A DNA stretch of 64,000 bases from Zygnema cylindricum (taxonomy: Eukaryota > Streptophyta > Zygnematophyceae > Zygnematales > Zygnemataceae), in NCBI GenBank assembly GCA_037447655.1, contig JBBHKE010000755.1:86337-150336 (forward strand), given 5' to 3'. The position numbers and the translations under genes are program-made. The notes below the pieces were generated by a model that saw only the letters and a program-made list of their open reading frames with translations, ran no database searches and had not been told where the DNA came from. Positions 47,234 to 58,512 of this stretch are shown here, piece after piece (position 1 is the first letter of the stretch; each line of letters opens with the position of its first letter).

Positions 47234-47620
47234 TGTAGAACAAAAAAAAAGAGGAAGCTTCCACAAATACCAATGGCAAAACAGCAACTTTGACAGACAA
47301 TAACTTTCAACACAGGGACACATAGTCCTACAAATCTACCACAGTGTAGATATCATACAAAAAAACACACAAATAAAATTTCACTTAAATCTGCTCATAG
47401 ATCTGTGAGATATTCAAAGGTGAATTTGCATCAAACTGAGTGTACAGTTTTCATATCATTTGTTCCTAATGAATCAAAATTTACTAAGTCCTACTTCTAT
47501 ACACTGAAACTACACTAAGATGTACGGAGGCATTCCAGCCGTACATCTAACATTCTAACACAACAAATACTGTGAATATACCTGTATACTGAAGGTATGT
47601 CATAGACCACATTCTCAACA
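47175..47620 (-). repeat. 5' LTR of the family-3 copia element
   Basis: Element-sense sequence starts TGTTGAGAATGTGG and ends CTCACAACAACA directly at the primer site, 446 bp. No second copy is in the window, so the upstream limit is inferred from the TGTTGAG start shared with element D. Confidence 0.65.
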
Positions 47621-48250
47621 CTAAACAACTAATTCACTTTAGACAAAATTTTGTTCTACCAAATATTTACACCGAAGTTTCGATAATGTAAAGTGATAGT
47701 GATCTAGTCGTGCCTCGTTAGTATTTGTTGGCGGCGGCTGTCAGCCGTCCGATTAGAGGATTTGGCACCATAGATGTGGCTCCACGAAGTACCGTGGTCC
47801 CGCCGAATTTCCGTACGTCCACAGAGGACATACTCACGCATTTCTCTCAAGTGACGACGCGTGTCCCAAGTGTGAATGAACCGTGAACTCCCAACTTCAC
47901 TGTCACACTAATTTTGGCAAGTACAAAACCGAACTCAACCAAAAATAACTTAGGTCCTAAACAACTCTCTCTCCCTCATAATTGAGGCATAGAGAGGACT
48001 AAAGCTTTCTAAAAACAACAGTACCAGTCGAGAACTGTAAATTATTCCAATCCGTTGGCATGTAACCAGAAGATTGCCATATCCCAATGCAGCTAAATGC
48101 CGAACACACACAAAAGTATGCTAATAACCGCAAACCAGACACACCACGCGGATCAGTTTATCCTGTATCACCGGAGTTAGTCTACTCGTAAATTTTCTTT
48201 GTCAATCCCACTCACGTCAGGCCATGCCAAGCAAACTCATGTCACCTATG

Positions 48251-48414
48251 CAGGGCCACTTGCGGCCAGATCTAATAAGCAGGAAACTATTCAGGACCAC
48301 CACGACCAGATGTAATAAAGCAGGAAACTGTTCAGGGCCAACACGGCCAGATGTAATAAAGCAGGAAACTATTCAGGGCCTACATGGCCTGATGTAATAA
48401 AGCAAGAAACTATT
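48251..48414. repeat. four tandem 41-bp units
   Basis: Units of the type CAGGGCCAACACGGCCAGAT followed by GTAATAAAGCAGGAAACTATT, 4 x 41 bp exactly, with a few substitutions. Confidence 0.9.
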
Positions 48415-48774
48415 AACCAAGACCTATCAAGGACAGTTCTAGGACCATGTAACAATGATGTCATATGCGAAGAAAAAGAGCGCAGCCATCGGTGAGATCT
48501 CTAACCCTCTAAACGGGTACGCTTGATAACCTATATCACGCCTGCACCCACAAGGATCGGTCACTCACCTAAAACGATAGCATCCAGTAGGATACTTTAA
48601 ATATCCCCCAATGATGCTCCAGCTCCAAGTTATCGAATCACACCACAGCTCAATGCCAAAGTAGTTAATAACATGTTAGGGTACGCGTATGAGCTTTAAG
48701 CGACGCTCTACCCAACTATTAAAGCAGTTTTAATTTTATGTGATAATTCATGCAAGCTAATTTATATATTTAAA

Positions 48775-48793
48775 TGTATATATATTTGTTTTT

Positions 48794-48862
<69 letters not shown>
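48775..48862. repeat. TA-dinucleotide microsatellite flanked by poly-T
   Basis: About 30 TA units framed by T runs on both sides. Confidence 0.95.
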
Positions 48863-48863
<1 letters not shown>

Positions 48864-49914
48864 TCTTGGTTTTTAATATGGATCTTTTTTTCATAATTTT
48901 TTAGGTTTGCTAGGTTTTTTGAGTGAGTTAGAAAAAAAGTGAATCCGGCAGGTAGACAGAAAAGGGAAACTATACCGGGTTTACAGATACAATCACAAAG
49001 ATCAAACTCAAAGCCCATCAAGCAACGAAACCCTAGAGATTGAAAATAAAAACAGATTAAAGCAATCCAAAGGAAACCACCAAATTGGAAAAGAAAACAT
49101 CACAACTAATTAATGCTTGATTGAAAAAGAAAATCAAATCACAGCATGGGAATATTTGCGACAGTGGCCACTAGGCCCTGAAGTCTTCAATATTCCCTAT
49201 AAAAGTCCAACTAGAGGGCAGCAGACTCTCCTTAACCGAATGAGACCGCTGAGAAAACGGGCACTCCCAAAGTCGGAAGAAAAAAGGAGACAAACGACGA
49301 AAACTATGCAACAACAATAATAAAACACCAAATTCACACTCCAAAATTCGCAGAGCACGGCAAGTGAGACACAGTTTGAAGGGAAACCTTGCGGGCTAGC
49401 TTACGCCGATAGATTAGGTAAGGACTTTTAGTACAGAAAAGAGAGATAAGGAAAGCTCAAAGACAACAACTAGCCAAAGACTAAGGATCCAGAGAGAGGA
49501 ACCCTAACTCAACAACTAACTGATATTAAATATGCCGCCGCGAAATGCTAACTGAAAAACAAAAAGAGGTTCGACAAATCCCGAGAATGTAGATTGCCAG
49601 AAAACGACAACGCTCCAATCTTGGATTCCCGTGCTGTAATTTGCAACTAATCGTACGCGGCCTTATGGCCTTTATCCAATGGTGTTGCTTGTCGTATAGC
49701 TACACTAATTTCTATATGTCTTTGAGCAAGCAGCTTTCTATGTACAAAAGTTGTCAGTTTATAGAGGTGGCCGCTACATGGCCGCCTTGAGACGCCTTAC
49801 ATCTACACCTCGAGGATGAAAACCCTCCCTACGCTACAAAAATAATGCATGAACTTATGAGGGATCACGACTTAGACATGTGTCAGGTATGTAACCGTTT
49901 GAGTCCATAATATG

Positions 49915-50880
49915 TCAGGTTTGGAGCCGTTCGAATTTGTGAAATTCGATGCCGTACCCCAATCTGATTTCATGCCGGTAATATGGTACGACCTCCGTTC
50001 TGTCCGTACCTTGACTTGAAAACTCCGCCACATACCTCTTATATTCCCTTATACCCCAATTAGTATAAGAAACAACAATAATACTCGCCGACGTCTTACG
50101 GCATGACAGAGGGAAGGACCAACAAGAAGGAGATCGTCGACAAAGATGGCAACAATGATCAACGAGGTGCCAGAGCCATGAGAGTAAATGCTGAAATCGG
50201 CAAAAAGTTGGGTAAATCCTTCTTTCCGCATAATGGCATATATGGTATGGTTCCATACACGGGGGGATTGCTTTAATCCATATATTATTTTAATGAGATG
50301 GCAAACTAGATGTTCAGATCCAGGGGAAATATAGCCTTCAGACTGATGCATGTAAATGTCTTAGACAAGATCCCATTTAAGAAGGCATTTTTAGCATCCA
50401 TCTGATGAACATGGAAATCATGTTCAGCAGCTAAAGCAAGTAAGGTGAGGATAGATGTCAACTGGGCAACAGAAGCACAGGTTTCGGTGAAATCTATACC
50501 TTCGATTTGGGAAAAGCCATTCGCCACCAAGCGAGCTTTGTATTTGTCCACGGATCCATCCGCTTTTTGTTTTACACGGAAGACCCATTTCAAACCGATT
50601 GCATTTCTTCCAGAGGGAAGGGGAACAAGATTCCATGTTTTGTTGGAAAGTAAGGCATTGAATTCAGCATCAGCGGCGATTTTCCAAAGGGAGGCATCAA
50701 GAAAATTTAGGGAAGATTTGAGAGAGAGAGGGGTTGAAATAAGAGAGGCAGAGGCCCCGGCCGAGTAAGCGTATGCTAGAGAGGCATGGCCTATGGAAGT
50801 AATAAGCCGAGAGGGGGGAACTCTAGAGCGTGCGGGATTTCGGCGAGTTAAAAGAGAGGAGTCAAAAGAGAGGAAGGCTC
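49915..50880 (-). pseudogene. family-4 copia reverse transcriptase, 3' truncated
   Basis: The frame 50306-50593 carries MKWVFRVKQKADGSVDKYKA, RLVANGFSQIEGIDFTETCA and HQMDAKNAFLNG. The next piece, 50049-50351, has IKIIYGLKQSPRVWN and the catalytic IFVDDLLLVG. The matching part upstream (50600-50880) reads LSNKTWNLVPLPSGRNAIG. Beyond about 50040 similarity to reverse transcriptase fades, and no RNase H or 3' LTR follows, so the element is cut here. Confidence 0.88.
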
Positions 50881-50907
50881 ATGCTCGGGAAGTGAATGCC
50901 CTAGATT

Positions 50908-53736
50908 TTAAAGGCCCAAAAAGTTTTGAGTGGGAAAAAATTGTGGAAGAACGATTGTCAAAAAGAGGATCATCTTGGGAATAAGGGGGAGAGGAGGAAT
51001 TATCTTCAGAATTTTTGATAGGATGAAGAGGAAGGACAGCTGAGTGGTTGACAGGAGTGATGGGAGCAGCATGGAAAACAAAGGGGGTAGGAGAAGATGG
51101 AGGAGGAGGGGGACTTGAAGATGATGAGGGGAAAAAAATGGGAGGATTAATAGGAGACGGGTGGGAAGGTGTAAGGTAGATGAATTCAGATGGTTGAGGA
51201 GATTGAAGGGGAAGGTTTGGGGGAAAAGGGTCATAGAGGGCGAGGGAAGGAAAGTCGGAAAATGGGGGAAGTAGGGAAGGGAAAGGCATGCAGACAAGGT
51301 TTGGAGAAGTGGCGTTTCGTTGAAAGTTACTTCTCTGGTGGTGATGACACGATGCAAATAAGGACTCCAAATGCGGTACCCTTTGGAATTTGGAGCGTAC
51401 CCAACGAAAATGCCACGAAATGCGTGAGCGGCTAATTTGCCATCCGATTGGAGGAGGTCTTTATACCACGCTTCACAACCAAAGATTCTAAGGTGGCGTA
51501 TAACTGGTTTGATAGAGGACCATGCTTCCATTGGAGTAGATTTTGGTAAAGCGTTAGTGGGACAAAGATTGCGTAAGTAATTTGCGCAAACGACAGCCCC
51601 TGCCCAAAATTCATAAGGCAAATTTGCAAAGTACAACATGGAGCGTGACATGTGATGTAATGATTGATTGTACCTTTCTGCAATGCCGTTTTGTTGTGGC
51701 GTCCGAGGCGCCGTTAAGTGACGCAAGATTCTATGTTGCATGAGAAATTCAGAAAATTGGTTGTACAAAAATTTGTCACCGTTGTCACTGCGCAAGACCT
51801 TGATTCGTTTGTTGTGAAAATTTTCTGCCAACGCCTTAAACTCCTGAAATCGGGCAAAAGCGTCAGATTTATGACAGATTGGATACACGTGTGAAAAACG
51901 AGTGGCGTGGTCAATAAAAGTGACAAAATAAAGGGATCCACTGTAGCTACGAGTGCGCATGGGACAACACACGTCCCTGTGTACAAGTGCAAGTGGTTCA
52001 GTGATGACAATAGTGCTAGTGGGAAATGAGTGACACGGCATTATTCCTTGCATACAACCGTGACAAAAATCAAAAGATTTGTTTGAGAATGAATTTAGTC
52101 CAGTTACAAGATTTTGCAAAGTACGCAAACTTTCGTTATTTAAATGACCATATCTTAAATGCCAAAGTGGAAAACTTTCGACGCTATCACTTAAAGCAAA
52201 TATTTTTGGCGTACTATAGGATTGTAGGACGTACATAGAATCTCGTGCTACGCCAAAACCTACAGTACTATTGTGTATTCTATCAAAAAACTTTCCTCTA
52301 TTATCATTAAATTCAGCTTTTAAGCCGTCAAAATTGGCAACTTTGACAGAAAATAAATTCCTAGCTAGACCAGGAACAAAGAGTACGTTCCGAATGTGAA
52401 TAGACACATTAAAGACGTTTACATCGCCAAAATGAGTAGGCAACAGAATGCGGTCCTCGCCTAAACGAATCTGCATAAGAGATGAAAGAGGAGAAAGGTG
52501 AGTGAACCAATCACATCGTGGTGAAAGGTGGTGACTAGCACCACTATCTATTAGCCAATCGTCAGGGGTTTGAGATAGAAAAACGTACCTTTGTGGAAAT
52601 TGAGTATCCGAAGTGACATAATTTGGGATATGAAGGGCAACATTGCCATATCCAAATTCTGGTGAGGGAGGGAGGACAAAAGGGGAAACTACTGGAGTGG
52701 GATAATTAGAGGGAAAATGTGGGGAGAAAGAGGTCGACCTAGGGAGGTTAACGGGGTTTGAAGAGGCATAGTGCGCTGCGGCGTTAGAAGATTGTGAAAG
52801 GGATGGAGAAGGGGAATAATGGTGAGGATAAGGAAAATTTGGAGGGAAAGAAAGGTGTGGAGGGAGTGGGGGGGTGGGAAGAACTTGTGGGTTGGCATAG
52901 GCAACGTTGGCATTCCCTCCATTTTTAGGGGAATTGGAAGCCTCGGCTGCTTTGCGCCTTGCCAATTTTTGAGAGTCTTCAACGGAATGTCCTTTTGTTT
53001 TGCAGTAAGCCCAAAACAAACGTTGCACCCCCCCAGAGTTAGTCTTCTGATTTTCAGCAATAAAGGCATTTGCATGTGAGAGATTTGGAGCAGAAAAAGA
53101 GAGAAATTTTGTCTCTTCATGCAAAAGTTTGGTATAAATGGAGTGAAATGGAAAGGATTGGTCTAGATTGTCAAACGAGGAAATGAAAGGGGAAAAGTTT
53201 TCAGGGAGTCCTCCCAAAAGGGTTGAAGAGAGGTCCTCGTCGGAAAGATGCACGCCTATCATGGTGCATTTTCCGGCCGACAATTCGAATGTGTTAATCC
53301 AATCTTTCATAGATTCTGACAGCTTTTTCATGGAGTTAAAAAACGCTCGTTTTTGAATTCGGCAAGCGGCCCATCCGATTTCAATGTAAGCTGCTTGAAG
53401 ACGACTCCAAGCCTCGGCAGAAGAGGAGGTGCCGCGAATAAAACGAGTGCGCTCGGTAGTAAGTGACATCACTAGGCGAACGTGCGCATCCTCATCCTTT
53501 TGTTTTCATGTAGCTATTGCCAACTCTTTTGTAGCTTTTTTTGCTGGTGTATTAGTAGAGGAAAGGATATGAGGTTTTGAAATTCCTATAAAATGGTCCC
53601 AAATCTTCTCGTGTTTGAAAAAATGCATAGCTGAAAATGACCAATCATAGAAGTTTTGGCCATCAAACTTCTGGATACTATTAGAAGTGGCATGGCTAGG
53701 CCCATAACCTATTGGAGGTGGATTGGCGGAAGCCAT
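50908..53736 (-). pseudogene. family-4 copia gag-protease-integrase, nearly open
   Basis: From ATG at 53736 (MASANPPPIGYGPSHATSNS) the frame is open to 50908 except for a TGA at 53507-53505. Gag: FDGQNFYDWSFSAMHFFKHE and SRLQAAYIEIGWAACRIQKR. The zinc knuckle is decayed (FWAYCKTKGHSVEDSQ lacks two cysteines). A P/S-rich insert follows. Protease: DDWLIDSGASHHLSP. Pre-integrase: LWHLRYGHLNNESLRTLQ and FCHGCMQGIMPCHSFP. Integrase: VHRDVCCP, RSDNGDKF and PQQNGIAERYNQ keep the D, D and E. After VITTREVTFNETPL a frameshift near 51290 moves the linker into the frame 50879-51370, which continues with PSSSSSPPPPPSSPTPF. Confidence 0.9.
53699..53709 (-). other. primer-binding site of family 4: anticodon-arm type, inside gag
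   Basis: Element-sense GGTTATGGGCC, 11 bases matching the anticodon arm of initiator tRNA-Met, is read in gag as G-Y-G-P. In families 1-3 the same bases are read in a different frame (V-M-G), so the DNA rather than the peptide is what is shared. Confidence 0.75.
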
Positions 53737-53886
53737 GAAATTGTACACAAGAGAAATATCAATGCATTGGAGAGAGGAATTGATTTGTAATAGGGATGAT
53801 TTCATTGAGTGAGAAAATTCACTTATATACAAAATACACAGTGCTAATTCCTGTGGAATCTAAGCGCTCTTTGGTGCGCTGTAACA
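53713..53886 (-). repeat. short 5' LTR of family 4 (~174 bp, inferred)
   Basis: Element-sense sequence starts TGTTACAGCGCACC and ends CCACCTCCA three bases before the primer site. A TATA box (GTATATAAGTG, about 53821-53831) fits promoter position. The gag ATG is 24 nt inside. No second LTR is present for comparison. Confidence 0.55.
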
Positions 53887-54159
53887 AAAAGGATCCTAAT
53901 CAAGATTCTACGTGACTAGATTCTAAAGTATGTGGACTAGATTCTAGCATAAGCTAGATTGTAACGGATTGACTTTAGGGCGGCAATGTACAAAAGTAAT
54001 AAGACCTAAAGTAACGACGTAGACTCAAACGACAAAGAGTACGAAGCAACAAGTAAAGTACAAAAGAGAATTAATACAAACAATGAACATACGTAGGACA
54101 AAAAGAGACCGTCGCCCAAAGGACTTGTACGTAGGGCGGCAAGACCGGACCGACACATG

Positions 54160-54539
54160 AAATGAACCGGTACAAAATAAGACAAAGACTTGACCGACGC
54201 ATGTAATGATTCGTACGGTCAAGACCAAGACCGGACCGACATATGTAATGACGCGTACGGACTGAACCGACGCGAAATGTCTTTTAACAAATTGTTCCGT
54301 ACAGTTACAGTCACGCGTGTCTTTGTGTCTACCTATTGACTAGAAAAGGTAATGAGAGTAAGAGAGTGGTTTTTTTTGTATGACTTAAATCTCCAAAGTA
54401 ATATATATGTGTATTGGTCGATGTGATCTGTTTTTATGACGGAATGTATAGAGAATGTGTGTGCATCTACACTGGTAATCTTTTGTGGGTGACATTAAAA
54501 GCCATTTTTTTTAGGGTTGTTTAGAACTTTTTTTGGGTT
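54160..54539 (+). repeat. probable 5' LTR of the old copia relic
   Basis: It shares blocks with the segment after 60597: GTGTCTTTGTGTC / GTGTCTTTGTATC, GTGTATTGGTCGATGTGATCTG / TGTATATTGGTTGCTTTAATG, TTTTTATGACGGAATG / TTTTTATGAGAGAATG. The exact start is unclear because of divergence. Confidence 0.55.
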
Positions 54540-54551
54540 TGGTATCAGAGC
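54540..54551 (+). other. primer-binding site of the relic: usual initiator tRNA-Met 3'-end type
   Basis: TGGTATCAGAGC, complementary to the 3' end of plant initiator tRNA-Met, the usual site of plant copia elements. Confidence 0.9.
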
Positions 54552-54604
54552 GGGCGGTGCTCCAATTTTGAGTGTGTTTATTTGTGAATTAGTGGAGGTA
54601 TGAT

Positions 54605-56600
54605 ATGGAAGAAAGAGAAAGGAACTCCACTTCATCCGCCCGTTTAAGGCTTTCACCAGGACCTATGGAAAAACTCGAAATGCCTTCCCATGAGCCAAGT
54701 GAGAAGGAGTCCAGTTTTTAAGAGCGAGAGACCCCCAGATCCATTCAGTCAAATATAGGGTTGGTGGTATTGGCATCATTTTTTATCCCTATTCTTGTTA
54801 CACATTTGACGAGTGGTTACGGGTCATGGAGGAGAAAAGTAAGTAATCAAAGGAAGTTAAAGAATGGGAAGAAAAACTGAAGGTGCCAAGCACCGATCAC
54901 AATGACAGTGAGCATTTGCAGAGTTCCGAAAGGATTGAGGAGAAGTGGCAAAGAGGAATCGAAACGGAAAGGAAAGGCAAAGGTGGAGGATGAAAATTTA
55001 GATGTTCGAAGTGCTGCCAAAAGTGACGATGTTTTCGGATGGCCTGAAAACCGTGATATTTCAACAGCTCAACCTTTGTTGTGTGGAAGGCAAACATTAA
55101 GGGATAATTCATATTGGAAAATTTGTGGAAGTTTATGAACAGAAAAAAGAAAACAAACCAATCGCTCTGAGAGCTAAAAATTTGAGGTCACAAAAGGATG
55201 TAGCCACCACAACATAATTAATGATAAAAAGATGTAGTGGTTTGGTCTTTGGTCACTTTTTTGCTCACGACACTGCCTATAATTGTTGGCAAGGTTTGGA
55301 AAAGTAATAATAGTTTAAGGGTGGAGGATGTTACAATTCATTGAAAGAATCGTACGCACGCGGAATCGGTTCGATTTCGCGAAAGAAAAACTGTACTTTC
55401 TAGAATGAATTGAAAGTACTTTGACGTACGATTTCGAGAAAGTACTATGTATGTTTCGCGAAATATATTTGTTGTTTCGTTTCGCGTCTAGAATTTTCGT
55501 ACGTCTAGTTTAGTACGATAGTACTTCTAGTTTTGTCTAGTACTTTCGTTTTCACTTGTCGTTTTGCAATGTTTCAGTCCTTAGTGAAATTTAGAGTGTT
55601 CTAGCTTAATCTGCGGACAGGTGGCAGATTTCTGGAGGCTTCTTGGCGGCGCACGCTCACACGTGTCACGCCATGGCTGGTATTGTATTTAAGGGATACC
55701 ATGACTGTGTGTTAATAAATCAATGAGAAATTGGAGGATTATATGGAGTAATAGAAGAGATAGAAAAAATTGTAATTTCAGTTTTTGTTAATGTGAGAAT
55801 TTTATGAAATGTCTCTTCAATGTTGATTCAATGTTTTATATTCTGAATGCTTCTGCTGCTATAAGTGTTTGTAAGTGAGCTCAGATTTTATTATCGATCC
55901 TTTCAGAGGATAAGCGGCAATGTGTTTTTCAAGAGTTAATTCAGTTTAAGTTCAAGAATAATGACGCGATTGATGATTCCGTGGAGAGTTTCAGCTTTTT
56001 CCTTGAAGAACTTACCAATGTTGACCAAACGTTAGATGTGCATCATAAACTGCAAGGCGTCTTGAAGGTTTTCTAAAGTACCTTCAGAATCCCAATGAGA
56101 TCATTCAGTCAAAGAAAAGGCTGATTTATGAGTAAGTCGTTTAGTCTTTGAAAGGGGTTTACAAGTCAAAGGACGCTTCTAATAGAGGAAACCAAAAAAA
56201 GAGCTGAATCTAATATGATTGCTGCACTCAAAACCATGGATCTTAATTCACTCTGTGGAAGAGGGGGTCTAAAGGGAACTCCGAGGTTGAGGTGGCGGTG
56301 GTAGAGGAGAAAAAGGGAGACCAAGTGGCCGTAGGGGTCAGGCTGATCTTGATGCCATGACAATTACATGCTAAAAGTGTAGGAAACTTAGACGTTATGC
56401 GTCGGCGTTTCCAAATAAAGGGAAGTAGTGTTGAACGTCTCAACGTCAAAGGCATCACTTAATGCTATAATCGTTTTTATGTAAGTTCGAAAAGAGGACG
56501 TGGTAGAGGTGTCGAGGCCGTGGCAGATGTAGTTGAGGTTGCAAAAAAAATTGTGGAAGTAGTCAAGGAAATTATACAAAGTTTGGGGATACTTTTGGTG
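54605..56600 (+). pseudogene. family-5 gag traces, broken
   Basis: From ATG 54605 the reading gives MEERERNSTSSARLRLSPGP and stops after about 40 codons. After the solo LTR, gag similarity is seen from 55915: CVFQELIQFKFKNNDAIDDS, SFFLEELTNVDQTLDVHHKL, a typical copia gag helix region. Gly/Arg-rich sequence at 56490-56600 may be the nucleic-acid-binding end. No intact zinc knuckle is found. Confidence 0.6.
55324..55910 (+). mobile_element. solo LTR with perfect 5-bp target duplication
   Basis: The LTR is 55329-55905 (577 bp, TGTTACAATTC...CCTTTCA). GAGGA flanks it on both sides (55324-55328 and 55906-55910). It has a TATTTAAGG box and AATAAA at suitable distances (about 55686 and 55714). It interrupts the family-5 gag. 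Its sequence differs from all other LTRs in the window. Confidence 0.9.
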
Positions 56601-57049
56601 ATGGATTTCAAACCTTCTCGACTAAGATTTACATTCAATTGGATTCAGTTGGAGATGCAAATGTAGTTAAGGAGAAGATCATTGACTCACTTCACTCTCT
56701 AACCATCTTGTATTTACAGATAAACCACTTCTCGAGGAGATGGCGGCTTTGAGAGTTACGAAGGGTCAATGTTGGAATCGACCATATGATTCGGGTTTTT
56801 TCGTGGGAACTGTCAAGTTGGATTTATTGGTTAAGGATGAATTCGGGCATGAGAAATTGACTTCGACAAGATTTCGTGCTTCTCTTTACATTCTAATGGA
56901 ATTGTGGAGAGGAAGAATCAAACTCTCTAAGACATGGTGTGTATCATGATTCATACCACTACGTACAATGTCTACCTAAGGAGAAATGCAATTTTAGTTG
57001 ATACTTATATCTCCAATCGAAGGTTCACATGTTTTCTAGTGACAAAATC

Positions 57050-57290
57050 TCGGATGAGTTGTGGAGTGGTATAGTTTGGTCCATTTAACATTTGTATATT
57101 CCAGGATGTAAAGCAATAGTGTATGAAAAGCACACGCAAAAGACGGGAAAACTTGTTGCAAAGAGTTAGATAATAATTTTCCTTGGATATAGTTCTAAAG
57201 GCATATTGTATCGTCTGTGTGCTCCATTTAAGAAAGTGTTGGCTGAGTCAAAAAAGTTTGAGTTCCATGAGAACTTCAAATCCGTAATGA
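57050..57290 (+). pseudogene. family-5 integrase C-terminal part, broken
   Basis: The reading contains PGCKAIVYEKHTQKTGKL, then after a stop IIFLGYSSKGILYRL, the conserved F(L)GY...YR(L) block after the copia integrase core. Confidence 0.75.
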
Positions 57291-57829
57291 AATTGGATAA
57301 AATTTAGAGAGAGATGGAGTGAGAGTTATGTTTTGGAGAAACAAGAGATGGAACAGCATTCGAAACAGACTCAATCAGAATTCGATGTTGAAGAAATTTT
57401 CTTAACCAATGTGAAACTTATCTGATCTGGAGAGACTACCATTGTGATACCGATGATCGGGGTAATGGTGATTTGAGTTATCGGTTTTCGATAGAATTCA
57501 CTCACGTGTGGAAACAAAATCGAGTTTACCAGTTATGAGTGAGAGAAATGAGGAGGAAAAATGGCTTGTCGAAGTAACCAAAAAACGAGGGGAAAAAACC
57601 GGTTAGGTTGTCTTATGGTCGTGCCTGCAAAAATGTTACGAATTCTAATTACTTTTCTCGGAAACTAAAGAGGATGATTTCTTCTGATAACATTTAGTGA
57701 GTGATGCAGTTTTTAGTTTCAAGTCCTCAAATTTGGCTGTCCACCTAGGAGAAGGAATAACAATCAATTGTGGATAACCTTAATTTTGAGGAGGTTGAGC
57801 TATCCATTGTTAAGAAGGAAACTGATGTC

Positions 57830-58437
57830 ATATGGGTTTTTTAAACAAAAACAGGTGCATCCGGTGAGATTCTAAAGTACAAGTTAAGGCTTGTATGCAA
57901 ACAGTTTCTTTAAAAATAGGGGATGCATCATTCGAAAACATATGCTCCCGTTGTATTGATTATTTTAGAATGATTGTTCCGTTGGCGGCTTCCAAGAAGA
58001 AAAACTATCCATCATATGAATGGATGTGGATCCATCACTTAAACAAAAAGTTAAAGGAAAAAATGTATAAGAAAGTGGCGAAAGGTGTTACTTCTCAACC
58101 CGACATAATGCGGAGACTTAAAAAATCCTCGTATGGATTAAGGAAAAAAATGATATCGTAATTTTTGAGGCTTTAGAGGGTGTTGATTGATTTTGGATTT
58201 GCCCATTCTACATCGGATTTTGGTGTGTATGTGAAAAGGGAAGGTGAGAATCAAATCATATTTTCAGTTTATATTGATGATTTTATAATGACTTCGGATT
58301 GTTTACTTTGGATTAAAGAATTGAAGGTTGGTATGAGACAATTGTTTAAGGTGACGGATTTGGGCAAAGTTGAGTACATTCTAAGTATTGAAGGGATTTG
58401 TGTTGCGTTTGGAAATACAAAGCTCAATCGAGAGTAG
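57830..58437 (+). pseudogene. family-5 reverse transcriptase, broken
   Basis: WVF-stop-TKTGASGEILKYKLRLVC marks the domain start. 57895-58161 continues with YFRMIVPLAASKKK and LKKSSYGLRKK. 58180-58437 holds the catalytic block SVYIDDFIMTSD followed by MRQLFKVTDLGKVEYILSIE. Frame changes separate the pieces. Confidence 0.85.
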
Positions 58438-58512
58438 TATTACAAAGAGGTGTAAGCACGATTTTTTATGTTTCCTATTAAACCACTTTCGACTCTTTTG
58501 AGACCCAAAAAC

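Larger units (their letters stand above)
47621..49914. other. intergenic sequence with tandem repeats, no gene seen
   Basis: No supported gene. It contains a 4 x 41-bp tandem repeat and a long TA microsatellite, listed separately. Small frames such as 49117-49320 have no recognisable features. Confidence 0.5.
49915..53886 (-). mobile_element. copia element of family 4, 3' truncated, short LTR
   Basis: Order on the minus strand: 5' LTR 53713-53886, primer site 53699-53709, gag, protease, integrase, linker, reverse transcriptase, end lost near 49915. The protein differs strongly from families 1-3 (gag with a long proline-rich insert, DSGASHHL protease), so this is a separate lineage. Confidence 0.88.

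Noticed and set aside
48251-48414. Regularly repeated units resembling a CRISPR array
   Set aside because: The units are directly joined without unique spacers, and the genome is eukaryotic.
52689-53120. 143-codon frame overlapping the family-4 element
   Set aside because: Shadow frame of the gag region, which has clear copia motifs in the main frame.
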